A stretch of 64,000 nt of DNA from Coptis chinensis (lineage: Eukaryota > Streptophyta > Magnoliopsida > Ranunculales > Ranunculaceae): the NCBI GenBank assembly GCA_015680905.1, contig CM027378.1, positions 45,573,501-45,637,500 of the forward strand, in the 5' to 3' direction. The notes under the pieces were generated by a model. The model had not been told where the DNA came from. It was given only the letters and a program-made list of their open reading frames with translations, and ran no database searches. Made by a program: the position numbers and the translations under genes. Positions 36,801 through 45,659 of the stretch are shown piece after piece. Numbering within the stretch: the first letter of the stretch is position 1; the number at the start of each line of letters is the position of its first letter.

Positions 36801-39800
36801 TCCTTTTCAAGTTTATTTCCCCCCCCCCCCCCCCACCCTTAGTACTCGTCACCACACTAGACTTACAATCGTTCCCCGCTGCCCCGAAATCATACTTTCT
36901 ACTCATAATAGATCTTAGAAGTTTCATAACCTTACCTCTTCTACCAGAAAAATATAAGCCAACCACTTTTGCAATCTCTTCCATATTATTAAACAACCAC
37001 TCCACTGTCACTTGTTCACTATCTGGTGTCACAGAAGGTCCCCAAGCAATGGGAATAACACTCATTGGACTGCCTCATTCCATCTCTATAATATCTCCAC
37101 CTTGTATATCTAGGTTAATCAAATTGTTGGGATCAATTTCTCTGTTGTTGACTTCCCTATCCGGGCTGAAATGAGAGACCCCATTCTGATATGAAATCAC
37201 TAGAGCCAACGTCATATCTCTGCAATCTGATTTCTGTGCCAGGCCATGAGAAACAGGAGAGTTGGAAGATCTAGCTTCAGTTGATGGCTCGCTGAAATAG
37301 GAGACTCTGATGTATGCATAGCCTGGCGATTAAAGAGTGGATATTCCGGTAATAGAAGTGCTTCCAGCTTTGTTGGATACAGCCTCTCCCAGGAAACTAC
37401 GATGACGACTTAGAGTATCAGTAATATTCCATCTTCATTTGTCTTGCATCCCTAATCTGGCCACTTCCTTAAGTGACTTACAAAACCATTCCATGGTCAG
37501 CTCACTCATGATAATGATTTCTCTTCTACCAATCTTTTTCTCCCAACCTGAATCCTTTGTGAGCACCCACTCTCACTCCATCAACATAGAAAACTTTGGA
37601 CTCAATCTTCAAACCTTCCATGGTTTAAAAGACAAACGAAAACCAAAACTAAAGAGAAAAAAATGAAAACTCCATTTCAGCTCACAAGAATTGAATCAGG
37701 TTGGGCTTAGTTCTCCTGTTTAACTGTCATGTCGACTAAAACTTCCTTTAGAACTTCACATTTGAGAAAGTCTAGGAAGGAAAGGATTTGTGATTTATCG
37801 TATTTGAATTAGAGATTATATTCAAAAGTTGCGACTTGGAAAGCTAAGGTACTGTCACAGGCTGGAGCAGAACCCTACAAAGAGTGTGGCTGAAGCCTCT
37901 CCTCGTTATTCCATGGTGACCTTACACCTCCAATCTACTCTTACAAAAACTGATAACATATGTAGAAATTCTGCTGGAGAGACAACTGGTGAAGCCAAAG
38001 CCATCTACCTCACTACAATGAGAAACATCGCTAAGCCCAAGACTTCTGGAGGGTTAGGGTTTGGACTTAGTTGACACAACAATTTCGCTATGCTTGCCAA
38101 AAATTACTGGAAGGCATTGTCAGTCTCTGACTCTATTTGGGTAAAACCATAAAAGCTATGACAGCTAAGTATGGGAAAATTCTCCACCTTAATTCTTTTC
38201 TTCAACCATCCAGTAATGCTTCCTATACCCTTGAAAAACATGTGAAAAGCAAAGGATAGCATCAAAGAAGGAACACTTCGGAGTATTGGGAATGGGAAGA
38301 AAGTACTTTTTGGTTTGATCCTTATCCTTATGATTTATACTCACCTAATACTCCAAAAGAAGAACAAAAAGGACCTGATTTAGAAAAAACACTTGTCATT
38401 TGTATTTCTTAAGGTTCTAATTTTTCTGGCTTGAAGCCTCTTTGGTAAGGTCAGGTTTAGCCATTTCACTATATGATCGGATGATGAGAATCATCTCCAG
38501 AACTCAGCTGATTAAAACTATTAATTTCTAAGTTTTCTACGAGACAATCATGGGTGAAATCTTATTGTAATCAACAATTTGCCAAGTTAAATACTAAATA
38601 CCAATCAAGTCTCCAAACAGCTTAAATAAAAAAAAAATGCTCCCTTATAATTTATTTTTATTCTACATTATTCATTCTGAACATGACAAATATTGCACGT
38701 AAACTCAATGAATCATTATTATGGAGATATCAAAACTGTAATATAAAAGATCAACCTCATGCAAAGCACGTATATATATTAGCTGAGATGCACGTGCTTT
38801 GCATCATCAATAGATAACATATTTTGCAAATGACCCGCAATGTTGTTAATTCAGGCGAAGATATCATGGAATTGCAAAAATTCCCAATCCTGTCATCCGA
38901 ACTTACATGATATGTCAACCTATATCTGAATAAATAGAAGAAGAAAAAAAACATACCTTTGCGGCACTTGGTGAAACCAACAATGTTGGCTATGCTGAGG
39001 GTCAAACAAACCCCTACAACTAGAAGATAATCTGGTTGAAATCTAATGAGTGAGAATATTCCAAGAAAGATCCAAGCTACTGCCTGCACAATAAAAAATA
39101 TGTATATATGGCATACTTCCAAAGGAAACTAGTAAACAAACACAGCAATAAAGAAAACTCAACCATGTCTTGATAGACTAATTGCATTGACAAAATAAAT
39201 GATAAAGCAAATTTAACGAGGAGTTTTCTTACCGTAATGTAAAGAGTCCACCAGAACAGCCACGAGTCCTTCTTGTTCATCCGGGACAACGACTAAAATA
39301 AGAAACAGCAAAACATATATATAACATTAAATAAATACAGTTAATGTAAAACAACAAAAAAGACGAAATGTAAAAACAGTATTTATACCTCTTGATCAAG
39401 GCATTCATATTTCCAAACACTCTCACCCAAATCATTAATCTCATTCCACCATCTCAACCCAACTAAAATCCTCCCACTCACATTCTTAACCACCCAAAAA
39501 TCAAGAGCAGCAAGTAACACAGTAACCACGAAAATAATAACAAAGCTATTAAAAAACAAAGCCGACAGTATATAAAATGCCAACGCTCCAGCCTGTACAA
39601 AACACAATCCACAAAAATCAAATAATATTTATTAAATCGAAAATGAGTAAATAAATTTTCTAACCTTGAATAAAACATGAAAGAAACATGTCTTTGGGTT
39701 CGCGTAATTCTCTCCTACAGGCTGCAAATTAAATCATTTATTTATAAAGAAAACAAGATTTAATTGATTGTTTTGATATATATTTGTATGTACCTGAATT

Positions 39801-39808
39801 GGATCCAT
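27890..39808 (-). CDS. ECH: ECHIDNA (TVP23 family) Golgi/TGN membrane protein, six exons
   Basis: Exons in order: 39808-39794, 39721-39665, 39592-39389, 39292-39233, 39083-38957 and 27978-27890. All junctions are GT-AG and the 552-nt CDS stays in frame, giving 183 aa (Arabidopsis ECHIDNA is 186 aa). Recognisable blocks are MDPIQPVGENYANPKTC, LAFYILSALFFNSFVIIFVV, LDFWVVKNVSGRILVGLRWW, NEINDLGESVWK, DSWLFWWTLY, FQPDYLLVVGVCLTLSIANI and VGFTKCRK; the last exon gives DAKKQIQAFASQTIASRFS and SAFSVV. The protein has four hydrophobic segments. ECHIDNA acts at the trans-Golgi network in secretory trafficking and cell elongation. The striking feature is intron 5 (38956-27979, ~11 kb), filled with nested LINEs and a MITE. 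No coding lesion is seen; whether the long intron is spliced efficiently is not known. Confidence 0.92.
27979..30503. other. ECHIDNA intron 5, distal unique part
   Basis: AT-rich intronic sequence without recognisable genes. Features are a triplicated GTTTTAGTTTTAG block at ~28547 and a pyrimidine-rich CTTCTTCTTTTTTTTTC run at ~29735. The 3' end supplies the acceptor TCTTCCTGTAG at 27979. Confidence 0.5.
30504..30772. mobile_element. hAT-like MITE, GAGCTCG/GAGCCGAGC-rich, 8-bp TSD
   Basis: Imperfect terminal inverted repeats (GTAAGGGTGGAATTCGAGC, versus AAGCCACGGGAATTTGAGCC read from the other end) are flanked by GCTAACAG (30496-30503) and ACTAACAG (30773-30780), an 8-bp duplication with one mismatch. 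The interior is full of GAGCCGAGC / GCTTGGCTC inverted repeats and could fold extensively. There is no coding capacity. It lies within ECHIDNA intron 5. Confidence 0.65.
30773..31119. other. ECHIDNA intron 5, short unique part
   Basis: No feature was recognised between the MITE and the first LINE-like sequence. Confidence 0.4.
31120..32955 (+). mobile_element. LINE-A (L1-type), 5' portion with RT, interrupted by LINE-B
   Basis: Plus-strand remains of an L1-type ORF2. An endonuclease-RT linker (WTQYSRSIQLDGDDKT) is at ~31265-31310. RT blocks are PGSDGFQ (~31560), LIPKISN, then a RPIGL-type block, ILANSLKPLLSKFIS and QEAFVPKRSI, then FADDLIILS near 32725, where the first catalytic Asp codon reads AAT (Asn). 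YLGF is near 32915. Many stops are present. The RT section is duplicated in tandem. The frame is cut at 32955 and resumes exactly at 37799 after LINE-B. Confidence 0.82.
31605..32625 (+). repeat. Tandem duplication of the LINE-A RT segment
   Basis: Copy 1 (about 31605-32115) and copy 2 (about 32119-32625) both run from TCTGATGTTA(T/C)TGCTACTGTTCAA through ATTCCAAAAATCTCAAAC, CTCAAGCCCCTCCTATC, TTTGTACCTAAAAGATC and GGGGTGGTTTGCCTTGAAAT to AGTAAGTGGATCTCCTATA. Copy 1 ends ...ACCCTTCAAGAGG directly before the start of copy 2. The copies differ at many sites, so either the duplication is old or it arose by template switching between two LINE templates. Confidence 0.75.
32956..37789 (-). mobile_element. 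LINE-B (L1-type), inserted into LINE-A in opposite orientation
   Basis: Minus-strand element of ~4.8 kb flanked by the nonamer GTGATTTAT at 32947-32955 and 37790-37798. It ends in a short A-tail (T-run on the plus strand at 32956) with a 3' end ...CTTTTTACCGAGC. Joining the flanks at one copy of the nonamer restores LINE-A's ...FF, KISDLSY, then RLYSKVATWKAKVLSQAG frame, which independently confirms both boundaries. It contains the ORF2 pseudogene and, upstream of it (37650-36730), sequence expected to be ORF1 that I could not match to a domain. Confidence 0.88.
33256..36719 (-). pseudogene. LINE-B ORF2: endonuclease, reverse transcriptase, zf-RVT region
   Basis: In descending order: ATG at 36719 followed by KILLWNVRGLGN, the typical plant L1 endonuclease start; GDFNVFW (~36330); SKLDRFLVS; ASDHHPIVL (~36060); SPGPDGFPIEFYKKY (~35370); FIALIPKVSDADDISNLRPI (~35230); SQEQGAFISDRQILDGILIA; KVDLTKAYDHVSW; IRQGDPLSP (~34825); the catalytic FADDTLIFF (34664-34690); YLGLPLG (~34490); GGLGLRSMVAFNQALLGKWLWR (~34190); and a zf-RVT-like region (SSKIAFFAWCA...LCRNKDGESVNHVLLWC) at ~33600-33420. 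Frames change several times and a few stops are present (for example TAG at 35337), so it is inactive, but it is much better preserved than LINE-A. Confidence 0.85.
37799..38420 (+). mobile_element. LINE-A, 3' portion (post-RT region)
   Basis: This continues LINE-A after the LINE-B insertion: KVATWKAKVLSQAG near 37835, then RNIAKPKTSGGLGFGLS with LAKNYWKALS, and a WEWEESTFWFDPYPYD segment near 38290-38340. These correspond to the conserved C-terminal part of plant L1 ORF2 (K..GGLG..., ...LLAK..W). Stops and frameshifts are present. Confidence 0.75.
38421..38956. other. ECHIDNA intron 5, proximal unique part
   Basis: AT-rich, with an inverted repeat of GCAAAGCACGTG/CACGTGCTTTGC around 38761-38803. 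No exon is present; the expected sixth exon is absent here and was found instead at 27890-27978. Confidence 0.5.
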
Positions 39809-40100
39809 ATTGGGATTTCTCTCTCTGTTTGTGTTTGTGAGTTTTTTCAAGATCCCGATTTATTTATAAAATATTTAATAACTATTTGGGCCGAACCTGG
39901 ACCACAAGTCCAGTCATGTTCAAAAAGTTACGGTGGCCCTCTCGTGTCTTTAGTTATTGAAGCCAAAAACCTACAAAGGAATTAATAAGGATAAACTCAT
40001 TACTGCCGTAAATGTTTTGCAATGAAATACAACCTATTATAGGCTATAGTTATTGAACTTTTATTCGTTTTTGGATCCCAACAATCGGAGCAGTTAGTAG
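39809..40100 (-). promoter_or_regulatory. ECHIDNA promoter and 5' leader
   Basis: On the minus strand a TATAAATA box (39861-39869) lies ~55 bp before the ATG, and the leader is A/C- and GAGA-rich (AAACACAAACAGAGAGAGAAA). The retroelement described next begins only ~290 bp upstream of the ATG, so it has replaced or displaced most of the distal promoter. Confidence 0.5.
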
Positions 40101-40401
40101 TGTCCCAGGAATCAGGTTATGGGTGTCTTATTCTAGATGTACTAGGATAGTTTAGTATTTCAGCCATTTAGAATCAGGTAACCATTAGATGGTGCCACAT
40201 ATAACGCCTAGATATAATGTTATAGCAGCGAGAGAGAAAGCAAAGAGCTATATGTACTTAACAACAATATAGAGACAAAGGAGAGAATAAAGTAGACAAA
40301 AGAAAATAGGCTCTGATTAAATTGTTCTGGTTCATTTCCCATTTATCACTTGTTAAGTGAATCTCTTATCAAAATGTACAATATACTGAGGACAGTACAA
40401 T
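40101..40401 (+). repeat. 5' LTR of the gene-capturing element
   Basis: 301 bp, matching 42841-43138. Its inner boundary is set by the PBS that begins at 40402. Confidence 0.9.
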
Positions 40402-40566
40402 TGGTATCAGAGCATTCGAGATGATGGAGATGCAATATGGGGTTTCTCAACTAGCAGAAAGAGTGGAGAGAGAGGCTCAAACATGGGAGAGTTATGAGAA
40501 AAGGATGGATGAGCGATTTGACAAGCTATTTAAGCTGCTAAATGATATGGAGTATACAAACTGATT
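40402..40566 (+). pseudogene. gag-like N-terminal fragment after the PBS
   Basis: After the PBS, an open stretch reads MEMQYGVSQLAERVERE, then a WESYEKRMDERFDKLFKLL coiled-coil-like segment and a stop (near 40562). This resembles the beginnings of gag proteins in plant gypsy-type elements with this PBS. It is cut short where the captured GCP3 sequence begins. Confidence 0.5.
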
Positions 40567-40599
40567 TAGGACTTTCTTCAAACGCTGAGACACCATTAG

Positions 40600-41612
40600 A
40601 GACCTTCATTGAAGCTAAAGCCAACTTAGAAAATACACTCAAATGCTCAATGAAAATACCATCAACTTTAATAGACAAATCATCAATAGCATAATCAATT
40701 AAACAAAATCTAGGCCACAAAGGTAAATCGTCCGATGCTTTAACTTCTGCATATTTGAATGCCGACTTTTCATCAAAAAATGGTATTGGTAGTGCTGAAA
40801 ACAAATGGGGTTTACTTCATTTACTTAAAGTTGTTCCTAATGAACAAATAAATGAGAAGAAATCTGATTTCATGGTTTCTCCCAGTTTTTCTGTATCGAC
40901 AATTACCGATGGAATTCCGCTTTTATTTGACGATTCGAATAATGGGTATCGTAGAACAATAGAAAAGAGTAAACAAAGTAATGAGTTCTTGTTTGTTTTG
41001 GAGTATGGGGATTTACTGAAAGAAGAGAGTGAGGTTAATGAAGCAATTTTTTGTGGAGATGTTTTACATGCTTGTAAAGGAATTAATGGGAAGTGTGTTG
41101 TGGAATTTGATAACAGTTTAGATGGTTGTGTTGTTTTAGATTTAATTAAAGGGCTAAGAGCAACAAAAGTAATGGTTATGAAGTTTTGTGAATTAAGGCG
41201 ATTGTTTGATAGAGGAAAATGTTATGTTTATGGAAATGTGGATAAGTCACTAGTTGGAGATGTTGGAACAGTTCGACAAACTCTTCGTGCCGCATTGCAA
41301 GATGAGCTTTCTGTGTATTGTAAGTTATCGGCAGTGCTTAAAGTACAATTGTTGCATCAGGTGGTGATTTTGGCGAATTACTTTTCGTCGAGAAGGTTGT
41401 TGGTTTGGTTTGTGAAGCAAACAATTAAGATGAGATGGATGGCTATTTTGGTTGATAATTGTAAGGTTTTGAAAGGTGTTGCAATGGCTGGTGCAATTCA
41501 TTATCATGCTCAGTACGGTGATTCATTGGTGCAAGAGTTTATGTGGCGTCTACTTTTCTGAGCATGCTCTCCAATTTTTCAATTGGTGAGAAGTTGGGTT
41601 TTGGAAGGGGAG
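40600..41612 (+). pseudogene. Captured fragment: gamma-tubulin complex component 3 (GCP3/SPC98), N-terminal part
   Basis: A continuous frame with few stops (for example TGA at 41559-41561) contains, in order, GHKGKSSDAL, SSKNGIGSAENKWGLLHLLK, VLHACKGINGK, GLRATKVMV, DVGTVRQTLRAALQDELS, WFVKQTIKMRWMAILVDNCK, GVAMAGAIHYHAQYGDSLV and VRSWVLEGEL. These match the first half of plant GCP3, the gamma-tubulin ring complex subunit that nucleates microtubules, up to the VRSWVLEGEL block. The rest of GCP3 is missing and a different gene follows in frame. No introns are seen, which suggests an mRNA origin, although I cannot state the parental intron structure. Confidence 0.85.
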
Positions 41613-41855
41613 CTTGCAGAAGCAGCCAAAGCATCTATGGGACAATATTTTTCTATAAGTGACTTGACTAATATCGATCAATTTGTCGGGAGGCTCACGA
41701 TCGTTGCTGAGTACAGAAAGAGTTTACATGGATATTTGGAGAATAAAATAAATGACAACACACCTATTTTGGCTTCTCTTATTGGTGAAATTGTTGGGAT
41801 TCAACTGATTTCTCATACTAGTAGTCTCCCAAATTTGGTCAGGTGTCTTCCTTTT
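41613..41855 (+). pseudogene. Captured fragment: NOP56/NOP58-type nucleolar protein
   Basis: Directly fused in frame to the GCP3 piece, the peptide EAAKASMGQYFSISDLTNID, then AEYRKSLHGYL, ASLIGEIVGIQLISHTSSLP and NLVRCLP follows the Nop domain of plant NOP56 (EAAKASMGQDIS..., AEYRKxLxxYL, ASLIGExVGARLISHAGSLxNLAKCP). NOP56 is a core protein of box C/D snoRNPs. The similarity stops after the NLxKCP motif. Confidence 0.82.
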
Positions 41856-42100
41856 ACACCTTCAGTTCTACTTGCTCATAGTTTTAAGAAGCAGCTGAGT
41901 ATTGGCCCAACACTAACTTGTTTTCACATTGATGAAAATACGAGCACTAGTGAAGAAAATGAAAATTTGGAGGAGGTACTTAATTTACTAAATGAGGGAA
42001 TCAGGCCAAGGGTACTAGCTTATCTAATAGAAGACCACTTGTTGACTTGACTAACAACAAATTTTTTCCCTCTATTTCTGTTGCCAAGAATCGTGATAGA
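41856..42100 (+). pseudogene. Captured fragment of unknown origin
   Basis: The open frame continues from the NOP56 piece (FTPSVLLAHSFKKQLSIG, TLTCFHIDENTSTSEENENL, EEVLNLLNEGIRPRVLAYLI) to a stop at 42050. I do not recognise it. It may be one or two further captured pieces. Confidence 0.4.
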
Positions 42101-42720
42101 GGTAGCATTGAATCTGTGAACATGGGAGAAGTTGTTAGCAAGCTCTACTTGTGTGAAAACTTATCATTGGTCAATGACATGTGCTTTGCCATCACTTTTG
42201 ACCGTACAACTTGTGGTCCTCTTATACTTGCTTGTAGAAAGGGATGAACCGGCATCGAAGGCCAAGCAGAAAGTTTTCTTGACATAATTACTATGGTGCC
42301 TATTGGCGTTTTCAAAGGAATCACTGAAGATGCTGCTAAAGTCATTGGTGGTTTAGATCCTAAGGTAGCAGATAGAGATGCTTCCATGAAACAAGTGAAG
42401 AAGCTATATAAACCTTTTTGTGCATGTGATTGCACAATGCTCAAGATCAATTTGCCTGCTGAAACTTCTGATAATCTGTTGGTACCCGCTGATGTGAAGT
42501 TGCACTACGCTACTTGCTGCCAGAAAGAGATCTTCGCATTTCATTATTCATCCCAGGAGGACCCTGGTGTCGTTACTGCTGCTAAAAGATGATTTAAATC
42601 ATATTGGTCTGGCTAATACGCTTAGATGCATGATGAATGGTGCAAGATTAGTTATAGCTATGGCTACTATGGATGTCATCAAGTTGCATTGTGAAAATGA
42701 TACCTTGAAACTCTGGTGAT
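42101..42720 (+). pseudogene. Captured fragment: succinyl-CoA ligase (ADP-forming) beta subunit
   Basis: Across frameshifts and stops: GEVVSKLYLCENLSLVNDM, AITFDRTTCGPLILACRKG, VPIGVFKGITEDAAKVIGGL, PKVADRDASMKQVKKLYKPF, CDCTMLKINLPAETSDNLLV, then QKEIFAFHYSSQEDP and LNHIGL...MATMDVIKLH. This is the ATP-grasp region of the mitochondrial TCA-cycle enzyme's beta subunit (…VPIDVFKGIT, LYKLFCDCDCTLLEINPLAET). A stop replaces the Gly after ACRKG (42244-42246). There are several lesions and no introns. Confidence 0.85.
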
Positions 42721-42840
42721 TGAAGCTGCAAAAAGGATAGATAGGCATCGACTAAGGACTGGATATCATGTACAAGAAACAGAAGGTTCCCAAACTTTCA
42801 TCCTTGAGGACAAGGACGTTTGGAGGGGAAGGTATTGTCA

Positions 42841-43138
42841 TGTCCCATGACTCAGGTTATGGGTGTCTTATTCTAGATGTACTAGGGTAGTTTAGTATTT
42901 CAGCCTTTTCGAATAAGGTAACCATTAGATGGTGCCACATGTAAGGCCTAGATATCATGTTATAGCAGGGAGAGAGAAAGCAAAGTGCTATATGTACTGA
43001 ACAACAATAGAGACAAAGGAGAGAAGAAAGTAGACAAAAGAAAATAGGCTCTGATTAAACAGAGATTGTTCTGGTTCATTACCCATTTATCACTTGTTAA
43101 GTGAATCTCTTATCAAAATATACAGAGGACAGTACAAT
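42841..43138 (+). repeat. 3' LTR of the gene-capturing element
   Basis: 298 bp, matching 40101-40401. Preceded by the polypurine tract at 42811-42832. Confidence 0.9.
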
Positions 43139-44523
43139 GTAGCTGTTGGGAAATCTTCTTATCCAATGATAGAGACTGTGTTTGGGTGTTAAAGTTAGCA
43201 CTTTACTGATTTAGGTTTTTTAGATGAAGAATCATGATTTGTGCATTCTTGAGGAAGAGAATGAGTTAACTCGATTAACTCGGTGGAAAATGTGTGAAAC
43301 AAACTCACTAGTTTAGGGTAAGGGCAACTTAAAAAATCGGACCCCGAGTTAACAAACATACCAAAATCGGTACTCACATGTTTTATTCCACAATATGATG
43401 TCGGACGTCAGACCCACTTTTGGGGCCCACGTAGATTCTTAGATTTGGCCTTTACTGATCATATAAATTGTCTATATAGTCCCTTAAATTAAAAACCAAA
43501 AAATATTCAAAATTAAAGTGAAATCACCCATTTAACCTGTAGGAACTGGAATTCTCATTGTACCCCTACATGACACCTCATTTCCATGCATTAAATGCAT
43601 GAGAGAGATTATCTAGTTCTGACTTCAGATTGATCAACCTAGTATTCGAAAATTCAACCTAGTATCTGGTTTGTTCTTCTTCAATTCTTCTCAATTACTG
43701 TTTGCACGTGTCCCAAGGGCAACTTATCTTCTTCCTCAAAAGTTCACAAAGTTTTCCTCCAACCAGATCTTTTGGATTTGAAGCTTGTTCACAAGGTGTG
43801 CTTTAAATTCTAATTATATTATTCTTTATTCTTTGTGATTCATAGCCTCATTAATGAGGTATTGGGTCATTAATGTGGCTCATTAATCTCAAGTTATAAC
43901 TACCTGTCCTCTACTTTACTCATTCTCTCTCTATCATTATAAGCTTGTGTTAGTCATTCATGGCACGAACTTATACTCTGAAGACACTTTAGTGGTTCCT
44001 CTTCAGAGTAACCTATTGCTTATTTAATTTTTTGAGTATTTTAGAAGTAAAGATCCAAACTTTAACTCAAGTTTCCACATTGGAGTTGTTTTAACTTTAA
44101 AAGTTTGCATCAACTCTATATAACCCTCCGAAGACACTGTACTAGACTTAGAAAAACATTATGCTCTAGTTCTATACAGATGATGCTCTAGGGCTCAACA
44201 TTTTTCCTAATGTTGTGGTCGTCATGAGTATTGCACTTAATCAGCAATGGTAATGAACTAATACTGTGAATTTTCTAAATATCTATTTTAGTTCTGATAT
44301 TCTAACAAATAGTAGCATATGTTGCTAAGGATGGAGATTAGGTAGGAAGGCGCATTCAGTTTGGATACATTCATCTCAATGTATACCTAAGTAAATGGTT
44401 TATGTCCATGCCATTCCACACATCTCCGTTGATTTTTGCAGTTCTACTCAGACATACTATTAGGACTCGTCTCTATATAACAGTTAGACACCACTATGCT
44501 AGACTTCGAGAAACATTATCTCT
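43139..44523. other. AT-rich flank and presumed upstream region of MULE-2
   Basis: No coding signal. A block of the form CTATATAAC...AGACAC...ACTAGACTT(A/C)GA(A/G)AAACATTAT occurs at ~44112-44162 and ~44475-44519. The second copy lies just before the MULE-2 coding start. I looked for MULE terminal repeats here and in 52-54 kb and found none convincing. Confidence 0.35.
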
Positions 44524-45197
44524 GTGTTGAACAATAAGATAAATCATGTTTGCTTGGCTTTAGCAGTGACTAAAATGGGAGCAGACGAGAAAGGGCTTTT
44601 CATATGTAAGTTTGGGGGTAAAGTCAGAACTCTTGAAAGTGGGGTTGTGACTTACGTAGGTGGATTAACGAAGCTTAGGTGTTGCTGTATGAAGTTAAGT
44701 TTTGGAGAATTCATTGGTTTTCTAGAAAAAGTAATGAAGATAAAGCCACTACAATTTAGTTACCTACTCTCTGGACACGTTTGCACAATTGATGAGGAGG
44801 AAGATTACAAGGAGATGATGGATGCACACAGAATGAAAATCTGTGGAGAAGGTAGTGTCTTGATATTCAGAAAGGAGAATGAAGATTTGATGGAGGAGGA
44901 TGTCCCACTATCATGCTCATCACCTGTTTACGATAATAGGTTAAAAGAAGGTAAGCTTGCAATTTCATTGCGCCTTATTGAACTGATAATTTCCAAACTA
45001 ATATGTCAATTGAGTAAATCACTTTGCAGATATTTCCGAACCATCTGAATTGCCTGAAGTCCAATTGGGCAAACCATCTCAATTGTCGGACACTGATTTA
45101 GGTGAATCATCCCACTTCCCCGTTACGAAAAAAGTTGATGGTAAGTGGGCTTTGGTTGTTATTGGCACTGAAGTATATCCTAATGAGTTTACAGGCC

Positions 45198-45410
45198 TTC
45201 TTTTAAACGGATTATCCGTTAACAGACATGGTGTCTTGGACAGTTTATTTAGTGTCGTTAACAGCTTATATAATGTTTTGAATAACTTTTTCATTTATGC
45301 TTATTACATGGTCATGGGCAAGACACTAAATAAGCTGTTCAAGACAATAAATAGCTGCGTCAAGATACTATATAACAAGTCCGTAAATGGATAATCCGTT
45401 TAAGATAATT
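45198..45410. mobile_element. MITE copy 1 (TTAAACGGATTATCCGTT termini)
   Basis: Terminal inverted repeats TTAAACGGATTATCCGTTAA (45203) and, inverted, TTAAACGGATTATCCATTTA (to 45403), with internal inverted repeats of GTGTCTTGGACAG / CAAGACACTA. It could fold along almost its whole length. A second copy is at 48449-48659, and a decayed third appears to lie at ~52065-52230. Confidence 0.65.
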
Positions 45411-45659
45411 AACAAGTCCGTCAAGACACTAAATAGTTTGTGGTATACTATTGACACGTTTAGGAAACTAAGTTGTGAAATGACTAAGTTGTTGTGCACT
45501 AAGCCAGACTACATCAGATGCTTAGAAAATCCTCATAGAATCCATTACCGGTTTTAATTAGCTATGGTCATGTATCACCCTAAGTTTTAAGCTCTTATAT
45601 CTCCTATAACTATATTATTATATTAATAAAATATCCTTACTTGTGTGCAAAAAAAAAAA

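Larger units (their letters stand above)
40101..43138 (+). mobile_element. Non-autonomous LTR retrotransposon carrying captured fragments of several host genes
   Basis: The 5' LTR (40101-40401) and 3' LTR (42841-43138) share TGTCCC at the start, CAGGTTATGGGTGTCTTATT, TGGTGCCACAT, and ...GAGGACAGTACAAT at the end, with about 90% or higher identity by eye. A classical initiator-Met-tRNA PBS (TGGTATCAGAGC, 40402-40413) follows the left LTR. A polypurine tract (GGAGGGGAAGG) and TATTGTCA precede the right one. GTAG occurs on both outer sides (40097-40100, 43139-43142), a 4-5-bp duplication. The interior starts with a short gag-like N-terminus (RMDERFDKLFKLL). After that, almost everything is intronless sequence from unrelated host genes fused head to tail in the same direction. 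No protease, RT or integrase is present. Confidence 0.9.

Noticed and set aside
36819..36835. Run of C's as a polypurine tract of an LTR element
   Set aside because: It lies inside LINE-B, between its boundaries, and no LTR-like ends adjoin it.
36656..37174. 172-aa plus-strand open frame
   Set aside because: Complement of LINE-B's endonuclease start and ORF1-like region; no similarity on this strand.
38700..38956. ECHIDNA truncated after exon 5
   Set aside because: The final exon with correct phase, acceptor and conserved C-terminus was found at 27890-27978, so the gene is complete with a very long intron.
40418..40566. A complete gag gene in the gene-capturing element
   Set aside because: Only ~45 codons with a gag-like start are present before a stop and the GCP3-derived sequence.
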